Positions 25,601 to 37,736 of a stretch of DNA of 64,000 nucleotides are shown in pieces. The first letter of the stretch is position 1. Each line of letters opens with the position of its first letter. Below the pieces are notes generated by a model. That model did not search any database and was not told the DNA's origin. It saw only the letters and a list, made by a program, of their open reading frames with translations. A program made the translations under genes and the position numbers. The stretch is from assembly GCA_050084515.1 (NCBI GenBank), contig CM114275.1:19282001-19346000 (forward strand), written 5' to 3'. This stretch comes from Blasia pusilla. Taxonomy: Eukaryota; Marchantiophyta; Marchantiopsida; Blasiales.

Positions 25601-28600
25601 TTATATCTCAGCCAAAATGACAGAGATGATGCCAGGTCGATCGTCCAGAAAACATGAGGGTCCTCCACAAACTTTCGAAGTGAATCAATGAATGAAATGA
25701 CTTATTGTCCACTGGGGTCCAAAAGAAGGACCATAGGACTTACACTTTCCAAGTCAACGGCAGTACTACCGCAACTATCAGCATGTCTGGAATGATTGAG
25801 CTGTAGACTTTTGGGGGCTGATGAGACCTCAGATATGATACTGATATTTGGATTTAATCATGTACTTTCTGATTTTCATGGGTGCAGGGTGAACGGCCTT
25901 CATGGGCAAGTTCTTGAAGTGATCTACAGGAGACGAAAGCTACTGCCCTTGGGGCCCTGTGGAAGCTAGGAAGGACAGAACCAATCAAACTACCCAAATC
26001 AGCCTTTCGTACCAGGAAGTTACACCTAAAGTGAGAAAATCTGAGAAGAAATGAAATAACCTTTCTCCCTTTTAGAATCAACCACAGGCTACAGTGCCTA
26101 CCTCTCTACACTAAATCCATGAAAGAGGGATGTCTCTCCCAGTGTTCCCATTCCTCTGGGAGAGACATCCAGGAAGTCACTGGGAAGTCACTTGGAAGGT
26201 CTGCACCAATGCTTATTAAGGTCAGCACTCACACTATATGAGAGTGTCTCCCTCTTCTCATATGGTACCTCCTTCACTTCTTCCTATCTCTACACCCATC
26301 CCGGTCTCTAGCACTGTCCAATCAGGGCCCAGGATCTACTGTGTCAAGGCTACGACAGGCACTGCTTAATGAGTCCAGTCTCTCCTGTTAAGAGAAGAGA
26401 CTTCCTGGCTTGTCTTCTGTAAGAGGGAGAGAATGAATGAATGGATAGATTTATTGTCCACAGGGACCCCACAGGGCCATGAGACTTGGTTTTGAAAAAA
26501 AAAAAGGAGAAAGAGGGGGAAAAAAAAGAAGAGGTTAGTAGGATTGTCATCAACACGAAGTCCCCTCCGCAGGGACCCCTATTTCCGAGGCCGTGGCTGA
26601 AGTTATGCTCTACCGTGAGTGGGTGAGAGGATTCCAACCAGGATGGCACTCTATATCCATCACTTCAAGATTTCTAGATAAAATATTTAACAGGAGCTCA
26701 ACCCACCAGATTGGCTCCTCGGAACCATTGTCAACCCAGAGGAAAACTCATGTATGGTTTGAGTTAGAACATGTACAGTTTGAACTAGAAGGAGCGAATG
26801 AATTCACTTTCTAGTTTATACCAAATCTGACCAAACTGATGGGCTTTGTTTGCCGACGAGATCTTGTCATTGCCAACATCCACATCCTTCCATCTTACAA
26901 AAAGAAATATTCTGAGGGCTAAGTGAACTTACAAGAAAAAATGCAACATGACGATGACCTTTGTCTGAGGCAAGCTGAGCAGCAGTGCTGCCAGAAGCTT
27001 CTGTAGTCATCAAATCTTCCAAGCCACCTGCTTGTACAAGAACTGTGCAGGCTTCCAAATTTCCTCTGATGGCAGCCCAGTGTAAAGGAGTACAACCTGA
27101 GCTCCTCCGTCAAGTGCAGATTGAAATTCATCAGTCCAAGGATCCAAGGATTCGTTGCTTCCAATCTTCCAGAACCGATGCCTACAACAGGACTAGAAGA
27201 CATGTAGCCAGGTGACCAAGAAAATCCTGCCTGCATCTTACTGGAAGGTGTTCAGTGTCATCTGTCCAGGCTCCTACCCAGGAATGTTAGCTCCCTACCA
27301 TTTGGGCAGGCAGGGTGATGAGAAAACCAAGCTTTGTGGCCTCCCAGTTCTACAATAACCTAGGAGCTCATTACAGTTTTTGGCAGAGAGTCAGAACACT
27401 GCTAACATGTGTCCTTAAATTGCACATACTCCACCTTGAAAATTATAAAGAGTTATAAGCTGCACCTTCTTTGTCTTGCCGTCCAAGGTATGCATCAACA
27501 AAAAGGAGAAATCGTAGAGAGTCTGCAAAACCCTTATACGCAGCCCTGCAGAAGAAGGGGTATAATAGTCAGGATTCAACATACCCATGATCTCCACGCA
27601 CAGCACCTGGTGACCTTTCAGTTTCCTGCTCCTTTGGTAAGCTCCAAGGTAACAGCCCATCCTTCCACTTGTAAGAATTTGAAAATTGATAGAAACTACA
27701 AGCAAGTGAGAAAAGTCCAGAGGATTTAACACATCTTGGAATTGTTTGGAGGATCACGAACTCATTTTGGACGCTGATCCACACTAGTCTTACCAATGCA
27801 AAGGGCTGCGACCATCATTGTCAGGAGGATCAACCTCCGCCCTCCATTTTGTGATGAGGTGATATAGCAGAGAGGTCTGGCCATACTGTGCAGCAACATG
27901 ACTTGCCTGTACATAGAGATCAGATAACTGACTGAAAATTGGACCAATACCTAGAAACAACAACCAATTTCAGCCATGCAACATGAAGCTGAACAGAGTT
28001 CCAGGACTGATGCAACTTATTAGACATGGTGCACTGGTTTTAGTATCAAGAACTCTGGTGGATGCTATACAGAAACTACGAAAAGCCATGACCAGTTCTT
28101 ACACAAGTACTCTGCATGTTACTGCCTCAGTGGCCAGTTTCTTCTACAAGAATAGAATTGAAAATCAAGTTACTTGCAGACATACTCACATCAAATGTAA
28201 GTGATGGAGCCTGGCATGGGATCAAATAGTCATTTAAAACTGAACTGAGGTGAAAGGTCTTTTGTGGGAATGTGAGTTGGGACAAATTCCAGAAAAGAAT
28301 AGAAAAATTCTTTTCTACTTTTTCTCACCGAGTAACAGTTCACGCAAATTTTCTTGATACTTCCACTTGTCACCTATCCCAAATTCTGGTTGGATCTTAA
28401 AACAGCTTGCCACATTTAAATCTTATAAGTTTTTTCTCAAGGTTAATTGAAGACCACATTTACATATTCCAGAAACCAAGAAAAAGTCGTCCTGGTTTGG
28501 ACTTGGAAAAAAGTAGTCAAATCAGGTTGGGTATGATTGATTCTCTTTCTACCCAAAGACTTTACAAAAGAACTAGTAAAAGAACTATCATTCCTTTTAA

Positions 28601-31600
28601 TTGCAGATTTCATTAAATATCTTTATTGCTAGAACCACCAAGAGAAGAATTTTACAATACCCTATAGCCATGTGAATCTGCCATCTCGAGGCGAGCTCCA
28701 TGTTCAAGCAAAAGCTCTGCAACTTGTAGCGAACCACGCACAGCTGTCCAGTGCAAAGCTGTCTGGCCTGTATAATCCGTAGCATCCACCTCCGCTCCAT
28801 GCTGCAAGACAATGGCAACAACTCTTCAACTCAATCACCAGAGTATCCTCACAACTGTGGCATGGAGGGTGAAATTTTGTAGTAACGTCAGCCTGGAATG
28901 TCCAAAAACTGAGGGCAAGGCCCTCAAAGAGAACAGGCAATGCCAGTTTAATGATATTAAGGTAGCTGTAAATGAAAAGGTAATGCCTTTCATTGTCAAC
29001 AATTCCTAAACTACAATGTCAAGACAGTCTGTCTTCCCTTCCTTTTGTGAGGAATTTCCATTCGCTCAAACTCCAAGTCAACTCACGTCTTACCTGTAGC
29101 CAAGGCATGACGAAGTATGATGGACATGGGGATGGAGATATGACAAGCTTGCAGAGTGAATCTCCCAGTATTCTCGAAAGGGTGCTGGCACTGCCTCCAT
29201 TCACCATTTTTCCCGGAGGAATGTGATCAAATAATTGAGAGCATGAATCTTCATTGCTCCCTCTCCAAACTCTGTCAACAATAGGTCATGAGGAGCTGCT
29301 TTCGGAATTCCTAGTCCTTCATCGCATGAAGAACTTCTGTGGAACATCCAGTCCAGGAACATGGGCCACTTATTGGAGCTGGATCCCTACTTCAGAAGCA
29401 TAGAGATGCTGGTTTTAGATGGCTTCAACAGCAGGTGATGACATCTCAAACCAGCATTACCTTTACTCCAACTACCACAGGTTCTCTAATTTTTGTTGGA
29501 TTAGAACCTTACACTAAGTAGATGTGTTCATTTACAATCTCTATAGCTCCCCTTATTGGTTCTTGGCAATATGTGAAGGTGTGTATCCACATTGCTGCTT
29601 TGGAGTTGGAGTTTAAAGCCAAAGCTGACTGCTTTTGCAGTTTGAATTCCATTATTGTCCCATTGCAGAATCCCCGAAGTACATTAAAATGGAGTTAGAG
29701 ACAATTTGATGTTTTACACATCACAATCATGTCATCAACTTGCCGCAGCAAAGGTATCAAGTAATGGACGAGTTCAGGTGGATCATTGTTCACCTCACAT
29801 ATCACTTCCCCCGGTTTATCAATGGAATGCCCCAAAATGTGGGGGGTAGTGGGTAGACTTGTTTCATATTGATGCTGGAAAACATGGTATCTTGTTCACC
29901 TGTTTTTTTGGTAATCTTTGCTGACACCTCAGCGTACAGCACTTTGATTGCAGGTGTGTGGGGACGCCAGTTCTTCCAAATGTCTACAGAGGAGTGCTCT
30001 TGGTACTGTTTCAAAAAGTCTCTTCAAGTCAAAAAACCAAGGAATTTTTTTTTACTCATAACCAGTTCTGGAGAGGGAACCTCAGCCTAGATCCAGTGCC
30101 CATCAATGCTCCATGGCCAAAATCAGCTGAGTTGCTTTTGACTCCTTGTTGCAAGCTATTCAAACCCTTTCATAAATTTACTCCATCAATTTTGTATACA
30201 CACGTATCTCACTGAGGAAAGGAAGTACTCCCAGTTAACGCACGCCATGGGAACATGTCAGGGGCCTTCTTGATGATCTCCTGGAAACTACAGGTGAAAA
30301 GGCCTTCCTCGCCATCATAAATTTGGTGATTATTTCACCATCTCACATAATCCCAGTTTTCTTCACATTTGAGATTTTTCCTTGCTCAAGTTCCAATTCA
30401 GAGGAACACATCTATATCTTGCTAGTTCGCAGTGTTGCCAACTAGGCACGAGAACTAAAACTAGAAAGCCCTTTAGCATGCATCTCCCAGCTGGGACAGA
30501 TGTAAGCATAAAAGTGGCCTAGTCCCTCCGAGAAGTTCATTATCCATGTGCCACTATCAAGCTTTCATCTTACTAAACATCTGAGAAAGTACCCAGGTTT
30601 AGAACAATGCAAAATGAGAATTTCCTTAAAAAATTGATCTAGCCTCAAAGGCTCGTCACTGTTAAAAGAATAGATTTAATGGAGATTTAACCAAACGGCC
30701 CAATTCATGGCTTGCTCATTTGAACGTCCAAGAGGGAGCAGGGACCCTAATCTGTGTTACATGTTCCAGACTCACTATATGTCCTACCTCTGTTCCTGCA
30801 GAATTGACGTATTTTACGATTGACGCATGTCCAAATATTGCAGAGCTCCATTCTCTTGGAACAAAGATTTGCCAAATCCACGGTCATAACTCACTACACC
30901 ATGGAATTTTGAGGGAATCATTTGCTTTCATAACCGCGGCGTGTCTTTCTGCTGCGGTGAGAGTATAGGATGATAGAAGGTTTTGTCAACATGCCGAAGT
31001 GCAAGATCATAATATTCTGGGTGCCACTTGCCAGTAGAAAAGCCAGGAAGATTTCCCTCTACATACTGAGGGGTTTTACAGTTTAAAACGGCATGTCCTC
31101 AAGAAGACAAGCTGGATTAGGGTTGAAATTTTCCTGCTGATTGTTGGCCACGATCCACGACGGTCATGTGTTGGTATCTACGAATCCCAAGATCAATCAT
31201 GGAAGGTCTCGCCAAATCGCGTCGGCTATTCAGATCATCAGGGTCCAGGTTGTCACAGTCAATGACGAAGATTCTACTGCCATGTAACGGAGGCAAGCGT
31301 GTCAGGGAATCAAACTCTCATCACAAGACCTCAGAGTCGCCGCCGGAACAAAATGAGGTCACATTCGGCGTCTAAATCTCATTTCGGCAGCAATTATGTC
31401 CGCATTCCCAGTCAACCCCGAATTCGTCCGACACAACAGCGACAATCTCGCACACTACGAACTCTACATTTTGCTTCAGATGATGATGCTCTTTGAGTCA
31501 CGTCAGGAGATCCTCGGCATACCTTGAGCTGTCGGGGTTCGACTGAATAAGTAATAGCAATTTGCAGCCGTCTAATAGTCGAATTGCGGTAATGATGTAC

Positions 31601-32059
31601 TGTTGATAGTCTTACGAAGGAAGCATGGGTAAGTTCTAGACTTTTTCCTGGTCTTCGAGGATCCGGGCTACGAAGGTTTGGGACATCAACGACGTACAGC
31701 TTGTAAAGGGGTGGGGAAATGCAGCGAAGAGGAAGGGAACCGAACGAAACGAAACGAAAGATGACATACAGGGATAGATTTGAGACCTCCAGTAGATATT
31801 GAGCGGCCGCTGCTCGATTATTCAAAGCACTCCATTGCAAAGCAAAATAGCCTCCGGCATCTGGCTCTGACACAGAACATCCCTCTTCTTCGACTAAACG
31901 TCTCAACTTCTCCAAATCCCCATATGCCGCAGCTGTGTAAACGTCGTCCCTACGCTGATCGTCCTCCTCTCCTGCCGTCAGAATACTATTTCCTTCATGG
32001 GCTGCCACTGTACTTTCCCTGGTCGGGGTCTCCGCCAGCAGTTCAATCTCCGAAGCCAT
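22668..32059 (-). CDS. TIP1: Ankyrin-repeat DHHC protein S-acyltransferase (TIP1-type)
   Basis: A palmitoyltransferase that attaches fatty acids to cysteines of membrane-associated proteins; in Arabidopsis TIP1 acts at Golgi and endomembranes and controls cell size and root-hair growth. I place 13 exons with consistent phases: 32059-31787, 28801-28661, 27906-27794, 27545-27466, 27096-26933, 25540-25402, 25042-24943, 24715-24664, 24431-24354, 24163-24065, 23891-23813, 23386-23238 and 23108-22668, giving 635 residues (Arabidopsis TIP1 is about 620). Ankyrin repeats fill residues about 40-260 ([54 protein letters not shown]). Four membrane spans follow. The catalytic Cys-rich domain reads [18 protein letters not shown] with DHHC intact, then the TTxE motif in NITTNEM. 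The tail ends in [11 protein letters not shown], as in TIP1. Start ATG 32059 gives [10 protein letters not shown], matching the family. Intron 1 is about 3 kb and carries LINE debris. Confidence 0.95.
25680..26500. repeat. Repeat debris in TIP1-like intron 6
   Basis: Two similar segments, around 25687-25740 and 26430-26490, share the words TTATTGTCCAC, GGACC and GACTT in the same order and orientation, about 740 bp apart. The second is followed by A-rich tracts (26496-26530). Between them is a 43-bp perfect-stem hairpin (26128-26170). This looks like two insertions of one small repeat or the ends of one element; I cannot name the family. Confidence 0.45.
26128..26170. repeat. Perfect 15-bp inverted repeat (hairpin) in TIP1-like intron 6
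   Basis: GGATGTCTCTCCCAG (26128-26142) and its exact reverse complement CTGGGAGAGACATCC (26156-26170) are separated by a 13-nt loop. The stem is too short for a typical plant miRNA precursor. Confidence 0.8.
29200..30300 (-). mobile_element. LINE fragment in TIP1-like intron 1
   Basis: Minus-strand similarity to the LINE at 391-1380. The segment 29210-29345 parallels 520-640 (the words CATGAGGAGCTGCTTTCGG and CGCATGAAGAACTTCTG correspond to CATGGGGAGTGGTTTTCC and CGCATGAAGAGTTTCTG). The segment 29810-30040 matches the RT-proximal part around 1160-1380 (GTGGGG, CTTCAAGTC and similar words). It is highly diverged and non-coding, and has the same orientation as the host gene. Confidence 0.55.
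30301..31786. other. Remainder of TIP1-like intron 1, unassigned
   Basis: Intronic DNA between the LINE fragment and exon 1. I see no coding domain, RNA gene or clear repeat. Short ORFs (60-82 codons) occur on the plus strand without family features. Confidence 0.5.
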
Positions 32060-33670
32060 CCGGTACAATCTGAAGTTTTTTTCCAACTCGCAGCAACCTA
32101 CACACTTATCGGTAAAAATTTAGGTCGTGAGGCGACGGCCCCCAAAGTACCGAGAATAAATCTCCAAGTACGAAATTGACAGCGAGATCGGTTCAACACG
32201 ACGCCGGCCCTCTACGAGTTCGCGGTTGGGAGCGGAGCAAAGCCGACATCCAACGAGACTGAGAGACGAACGACCCGCCGTCGCTTATCCCCGCCCCGCG
32301 AATTCGACGCGAGAGGTGCAAGCACACGCATCCACCCTACGAATTTCCTCCATGGATCTCCCACAAACGAATCAGTTGCCGAGGCTGAACGATGCGCACT
32401 GGACTATTCCCACCATTCGGTGACGACACGCTCCGAACAAACTGTCGACACTCACTCAACAGTGATCCGTCCTCCTTCCCACTGTACAAAAACCGAACAG
32501 ATCAGCGCACGAACACAGCGCCCTCCCATCGCTCACACCATCATATACACAACGAACCCACGCATCCACTCCCCTCCACCAACGCAAACCCCTAGCAACG
32601 AGGCCGGGGTTTTCAGCCAATCCTCGCCCCAACTTACAGCATAGGCTCCGTCCAATCTCAGCTCCTCGGCCTTCGGGCACGGAGATGCTCCATCGATCAT
32701 CGCCATTCCATCCCGCTCGCTCTGTCCAGCATCAGTTCCTCTCTTCGATCACTACTACTCCGCCACCTGCTGCCCGGCCTCCCGGCAGTTGCCATGGTAA
32801 CCGGCTGCGACAGTGGCGCCGTTCCTCGATTTGCACAGTCGCACGGATGTCCGTCGCTTCCGTCGCTTCACCGGACAGGACAGACTCTCCCTCTACTGTA
32901 GAAGTACCAGGCTACCCGCACCGCTTCGCCGGCGCGGGTCAACAGTGGAAGGTCGGATGGAACTTCTGGAAGGAAGGGGTCGGTGGGGCCCGGGGGTACC
33001 AGGGGGTGTTCCTCGAGGCGTGTCCAGGGGAGACCGGCTCAGGGAGCCCGGACCTGCTGCCCAGTGCGGCCGCGGGGAGGAGGTTGACTGACATGGGTTA
33101 GCACTTCCCGGGAAGGAGTGACGGTAGTTGAAGATTTGTTCGCCGCCGATGTTGGACGCGTCTCGGAATTGGTCAACTTCACAACTCGATCAGTGTGACC
33201 CACCGAATGTGCACCGGTCGCTTCTATAGTTTGAACTTTGAAATGCTTGCGACGGAAGAATGTGGGGCCCGCATCCACGGTCCGTCTGCCCTAGCTCCGG
33301 ACGGCTACTATTAGACACTAATGCAGCGCTTCTACTACTGGGGAATTTTATTTATTGCATTTCGGAAAACAAGTATGCGGCCAGCATAAGATTTAATAGT
33401 TTTCCAAAATGTATGGGTATTAGCAAGCTATAATAGGAGGGGTGAAAATGGATTTCTAGATAATAAATTTGAACGGAGGTGCTACCATCTTGCCCGCACT
33501 ATCCACGGGTGAAAAATTTAATTCTTCGGGTTAGCACTCAATTAAACATTCTTATTCTTATACACGGGTAACAGGTTCTTCTTGTTAGCACTTAACTTAA
33601 CCAGCCAGAATGCTTGTGCGATGCACCGGCGGCAAATTTTAACATATAAATAAAAATTTATTAAAAGGAA
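32060..33670. other. TIP1-like upstream region with a doubtful plus-strand ORF
   Basis: CG-rich DNA upstream of TIP1-like exon 1, presumably promoter and 5' UTR. On the plus strand a 138-codon ORF at 32685-33101 has a Ser/Pro/Arg-rich N-terminus followed by VPGYPHRFAGAGQQWKVGW and could be the first exon of a divergent gene, but no following exon or family match is visible, so I do not call it. From 33300 to 33670 the DNA is AT-rich with nothing recognisable. Confidence 0.4.
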
Positions 33671-33841
33671 TTTATATTTATCTACACGCAATCAAGCTCC
33701 CTTCGAAATACCAGATTGAACTCCCAAGATGGGATCTTTCGGATTGGAGTGATCGTGTTTGCCCACAGTAAATCTGTGCACTGAAAATTTTCTTTGCGCA
33801 TTTGTGAGTCTCTCTCTCTCTTGCATTCTCTTGTGACTCAC

Positions 33842-34812
33842 CGTCGGGTGGAGTAAGAAATGTAAAGCTGAGCAACCTTGGGCGAGTGACGAGCTGGTCC
33901 ATGGGATGCAAGCGCTGCATGAAGTCATGGACGGCAACAGGTTGTTGGAAAGGACCCGCCGCCGCATGGCCGACCTGGGTCATGGCAGCGTACTGCAGAA
34001 TTGCGGTGGAGCGAGGCATGAGCTTGAAAGCCACACAACATCTCCTGTACATGGGACCATGTGGAGGAGCAATCTCAGTGCGATGGACAGCAGGACTGAG
34101 GTAGTCCGCAATTACTCGATACAAAGAGAGTCCTGAGTACAGAACCATGTCCGAGTTCGGCCTCAGCCAATATCCAGCGCCCGCTCATGTCTCGAATGTG
34201 CTCGAAAAGTATCATGTGCAGTTGGTCAGGCCCAAGAGGAACTCCTTCTGAATGGTGCAAACCAGGTCTCCCATAACAGCACGACGACAGTACAGAGGTG
34301 GAGATCTCATCAGGCTTCAGAGGTACATTATCGAGCAAATCAACGAAGGAGAAGCTTCTCAATTGAAACGAGCAACCGATAGCGTCTAGGATTGCGCGAG
34401 AGGCCTTGCCCAGAGCAGAAAAGAGCTCGGGCAATTCGGCTGGAGGAAGCTCGGTCCCGCTAACCTCTAGAGAGCTCCTTCCGGGCCGATACTCCAATTC
34501 TCTCACATAATGGGGTTCGGAAAAGTAACCCACAGTGCTGCTCTAGTCTTGCGGGTCATCAGTGTGAACCGAGTCCGGGCCCAGAACAGGGTGTTGATGG
34601 GAGAACATTCGGACTGAATCGAGCACACACCTCAAAAGAATTTTTTCACTTTGCGGTAGTTGAGTGACTACCAAGTTGAATCTGCCAAGGGACTGGGCGA
34701 GAGCATGGACGGCAAGCTTGTACTTCTTGGAAACAAGCCCATCAGAGGCGATCAGATCTACCGATCGAACACGCTCGGGAGATTGTATACCAGCCCCCGA
34801 CATTGCGCCCAT
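33842..34812 (-). pseudogene. Decayed single-exon gene, possibly 2-oxoglutarate-oxygenase-like
   Basis: A coding remnant running from ATG 34812. The first 89 codons (SPERVRSVDLIASDGLVSKK) end at TAG 34543-34545, but the same frame continues with VGYFSEPHYVRELEYRPGRS and SFSFVDLLDNVPLKPDEIS. A frameshift near 34155 then moves to the frame of DMVLYSGLSLYRVIADYLSP and AFKLMPRSTAILQYAAMTQV, to about 33842. The late blocks remind me of plant proteins with an isopenicillin-N-synthase-like fold (a ...HRV... then F(R/K)LMP order), but the Fe(II) ligands cannot be confirmed. One stop plus one shift in an otherwise coherent protein suggests a recent pseudogene; an unnoticed intron at 34155 is an alternative for the shift. 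Confidence 0.45.
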
Positions 34813-34929
34813 TCACTTCCTCTCCCAAACCTCCTCAGTGGCACCTTATTCAAATTTCCTCCTGCTATGGGCAGAACTCATTTCTTGAAATTGCGGTCTA
34901 CACCTATAGTATTTCAAGTCTTCTCCGCG

Positions 34930-37734
34930 TGAAGGAGGCACATATCTTCTCTGCTAGGATCTGACTACCGCGGCTCAAAAGATGCGATCATAGAGAATTA
35001 AGAACAGAAAAAATGTACTCACAATCAGCCGATTCAATCCCTATAATGTGCGGCTAAAGCTAAAGCAAGATTTGAAAATGCAACATTTGAGCATATCTCT
35101 TTCTCTCCCTCGCGACAACATTTACAGTCCGGCCTTACGCACGAAGTAGCCACAAACATCGAATGGCCCGTTCTCAAGAAGTTGCGACTATAAGGAAATA
35201 CACGTTTTACAAATCAACTATATCCCAAATCACTAAATATACAACTAGTCAAACTTCAAATATTTAGCCTCATATGTTAGTTTTATTTTCCAACTAAGAT
35301 GAAGTAGATATTAATGATGCTACTATTATATTATTAATAAATTTTAGTCGGATAATTATTAATCTTATAAATTCCAAATATTGACATGTCATATATAAAT
35401 ACTAAATAATAGACAAGTGGATGATTTTAGAAAAATCATAAAATGCTAAAAAATCTCTATTTTATATAAATGACATGGAATTTATAAAACCAGATCTAGT
35501 ACTAATCCTAGTCTAATACTAGATAATGTCACATGATATGGCTAGACATGATTGGTCTAGAAATATATTTGCCTTTGCTGGAGATTTTCCATTATTTGGA
35601 AACATGTGAACCCTCCCACGTGATTTAGTACTTGCCTTTCTCAACACGAAACCCTAGTCCTACGTACTAGCTCGTTTCAACAAGGGCCAAGATTGTGGGA
35701 ATGCTCCCTTCTATTCCTGAGAAGAAGAGAATCAAGCAAGAGAAGAGCGGAGTGTTCGCACTATTCCACGCGAGGAGTGTTTGCACTATTCCACGTGATG
35801 GTAGCATTGGAGTTGGATGAGAAGAAAATAAGTTCTCATATGAGACGCTGTCACTATCTGAACGACTAGCTTAATTTATATCAAACATCAAACATACGTT
35901 GTTTGGTTCTTCTACATTCTTCTCAATTGATTCCCTCAATGTTTTTGATCTCATGCATTTTGCGTTTTGCAGGTGGTGATCTCTCTCTCTCTCTCGATCT
36001 CGATGCCTCGGGGTCTCTTGCTCCTCGATCACAGGTAGGTAGAACCACGCCCCTAAATGTGCGGATTGTGGCCATTGCCTTTGCAACTCGCTCTCATTCT
36101 AGAAATCCCAGTCACACAATTTTGTGGCTCACTCCGCAAGGCCTGCCATCTGCGCTTGACAAAACCAATTGCTCTCTCCCTAGCTGGCTCAGGGTTTACA
36201 CCCCCACGCATGCACAGGTGATTGTATCCGCAATGGCTCTCTCTTTGCACTTGGAGAGCGCACAGAATTGTCGTAGGCAATGGTGGGCATAGCATTCAAA
36301 TGTTGAAGATGTCCCATATTGAACCTTGATTAGTATTTGGTAAAATCAGCAAGGAGATTTTTCAGATGTGGTCATTTTGACTACTGTGGTGGGGATGACA
36401 GCCACACTTGCACAACACATGAGGTATGATGTTTCTCCACAAGTCTCAATCAAGTAAAGTTGAAATGGACTAAAGCTCATGAGCTTCGTATTCCTTAGAT
36501 TTCTACTTTTCCAAGATGCGGAGTCTATATTGTCTCCTCCAATGAGCCCATGTATTTGTCTTTTCTGAAGGAAGACACCTATGCCCCCGCAATACACATG
36601 GCTGTTAGACACATGCATGTGCTTCTATCACCTATAGATTTTCCATGGCTTTTTATTATCTATAGATGCATGTTGATGACCCGAGCCGAGGAGTCTTCGG
36701 AGCTGAAGCTGCTTCACGTCCTATGCAAGAGTTGGTTTCAATTTGGTGAACTAGTTAATTGAGTGCCTAAGAGAGAGAGAGGGATTCGGTGTTGATGTAC
36801 CAATGGAAGTGGGAAGATAGTGAGGAGAACCTTGAGATATCAACAAGAGGATAAGTGAAGGTAGCCATGTAGGGATGCGGGTGCTCAAGAATGGACTCCA
36901 GCTTGCTCGGCGACGACAACTATGGGGGAAGAGAGGCTCCACGAGTGTTGAATGTGAGAGAAGTGAGCTTTGCACCCAACGTTCGCTTAGAGAGGTCCTC
37001 TCGATCAAATGAATAGGAGCTCATCTCAATGCTAGTGACGCCTCACAGCTCCACTCCCCCGAGTTAAGCCTCTCCCTGGATTTTCTGACCCAAAATCTTC
37101 ACACCCAGATATTGGCCCCGGATTTTGCTAAGCTTGTGTAGTAGTAGTCGTGCACGGATGGATGGTTGAGGAATGATCGTCAAAGAAAGCGTCTTAACAC
37201 CGGACGAGCAAAATTGAGGTTACAGAAAAACTAGAAACGATTCGATCACCATGATATCTGAGATAGGAAGAACGTGCATCCCATGGATGTGAGACTACAC
37301 TGTAGCTCTAGCTTTAGACAGGTTTCCAAAGTCCGGGGCCCTGTCTGACAAAAAAAGTCCGGCTTTGGGGCCCTTCGAACCCAGGGGCCTTTTCTCTTTT
37401 TTACCGGGCTCGGGAGGTCTTGCTATGACTTCACGATATATATGGATTCCATCAGCGAGATGGGTGGGTTCAGGTGCCCCGGACCTCACGGCCATGAAAA
37501 AAAGGTTTGCTAATCTATCCAACTAACCTACAACCCCAGCTTCTCAGAATTTGAGAAATGGGTAAAGTTGTGTTGCGTTTAGAGACTCGAATAAGAGATT
37601 CTAAATAGGATTTCAAGGAATATGCCATGCGCATACATATCCCTACACAACATACATCGCTGGTCACATCCACACCACACAACACCGATCTTCCCCACAC
37701 ACAGGCAGATCCATACATGTACAGAAATCAACAT
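34930..37734. other. Intergenic DNA, unassigned
   Basis: AT-rich between 35200 and 35560, with a short CT-rich run near 35980-36000. ORFs up to 129 codons (35903-36292, plus strand) show no family features. Near 37300-37510 the words GGGGCCC and CCGGGCTCGGG recur in a CG-rich patch. I find no gene, RNA or clear repeat before the retrotransposon fragment starts at about 37735. Confidence 0.5.
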
Positions 37735-37736
37735 GT

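Noticed and set aside
26128-26170. miRNA precursor
   Set aside because: The stem is only 15 bp, shorter than the roughly 21-nt duplex needed.
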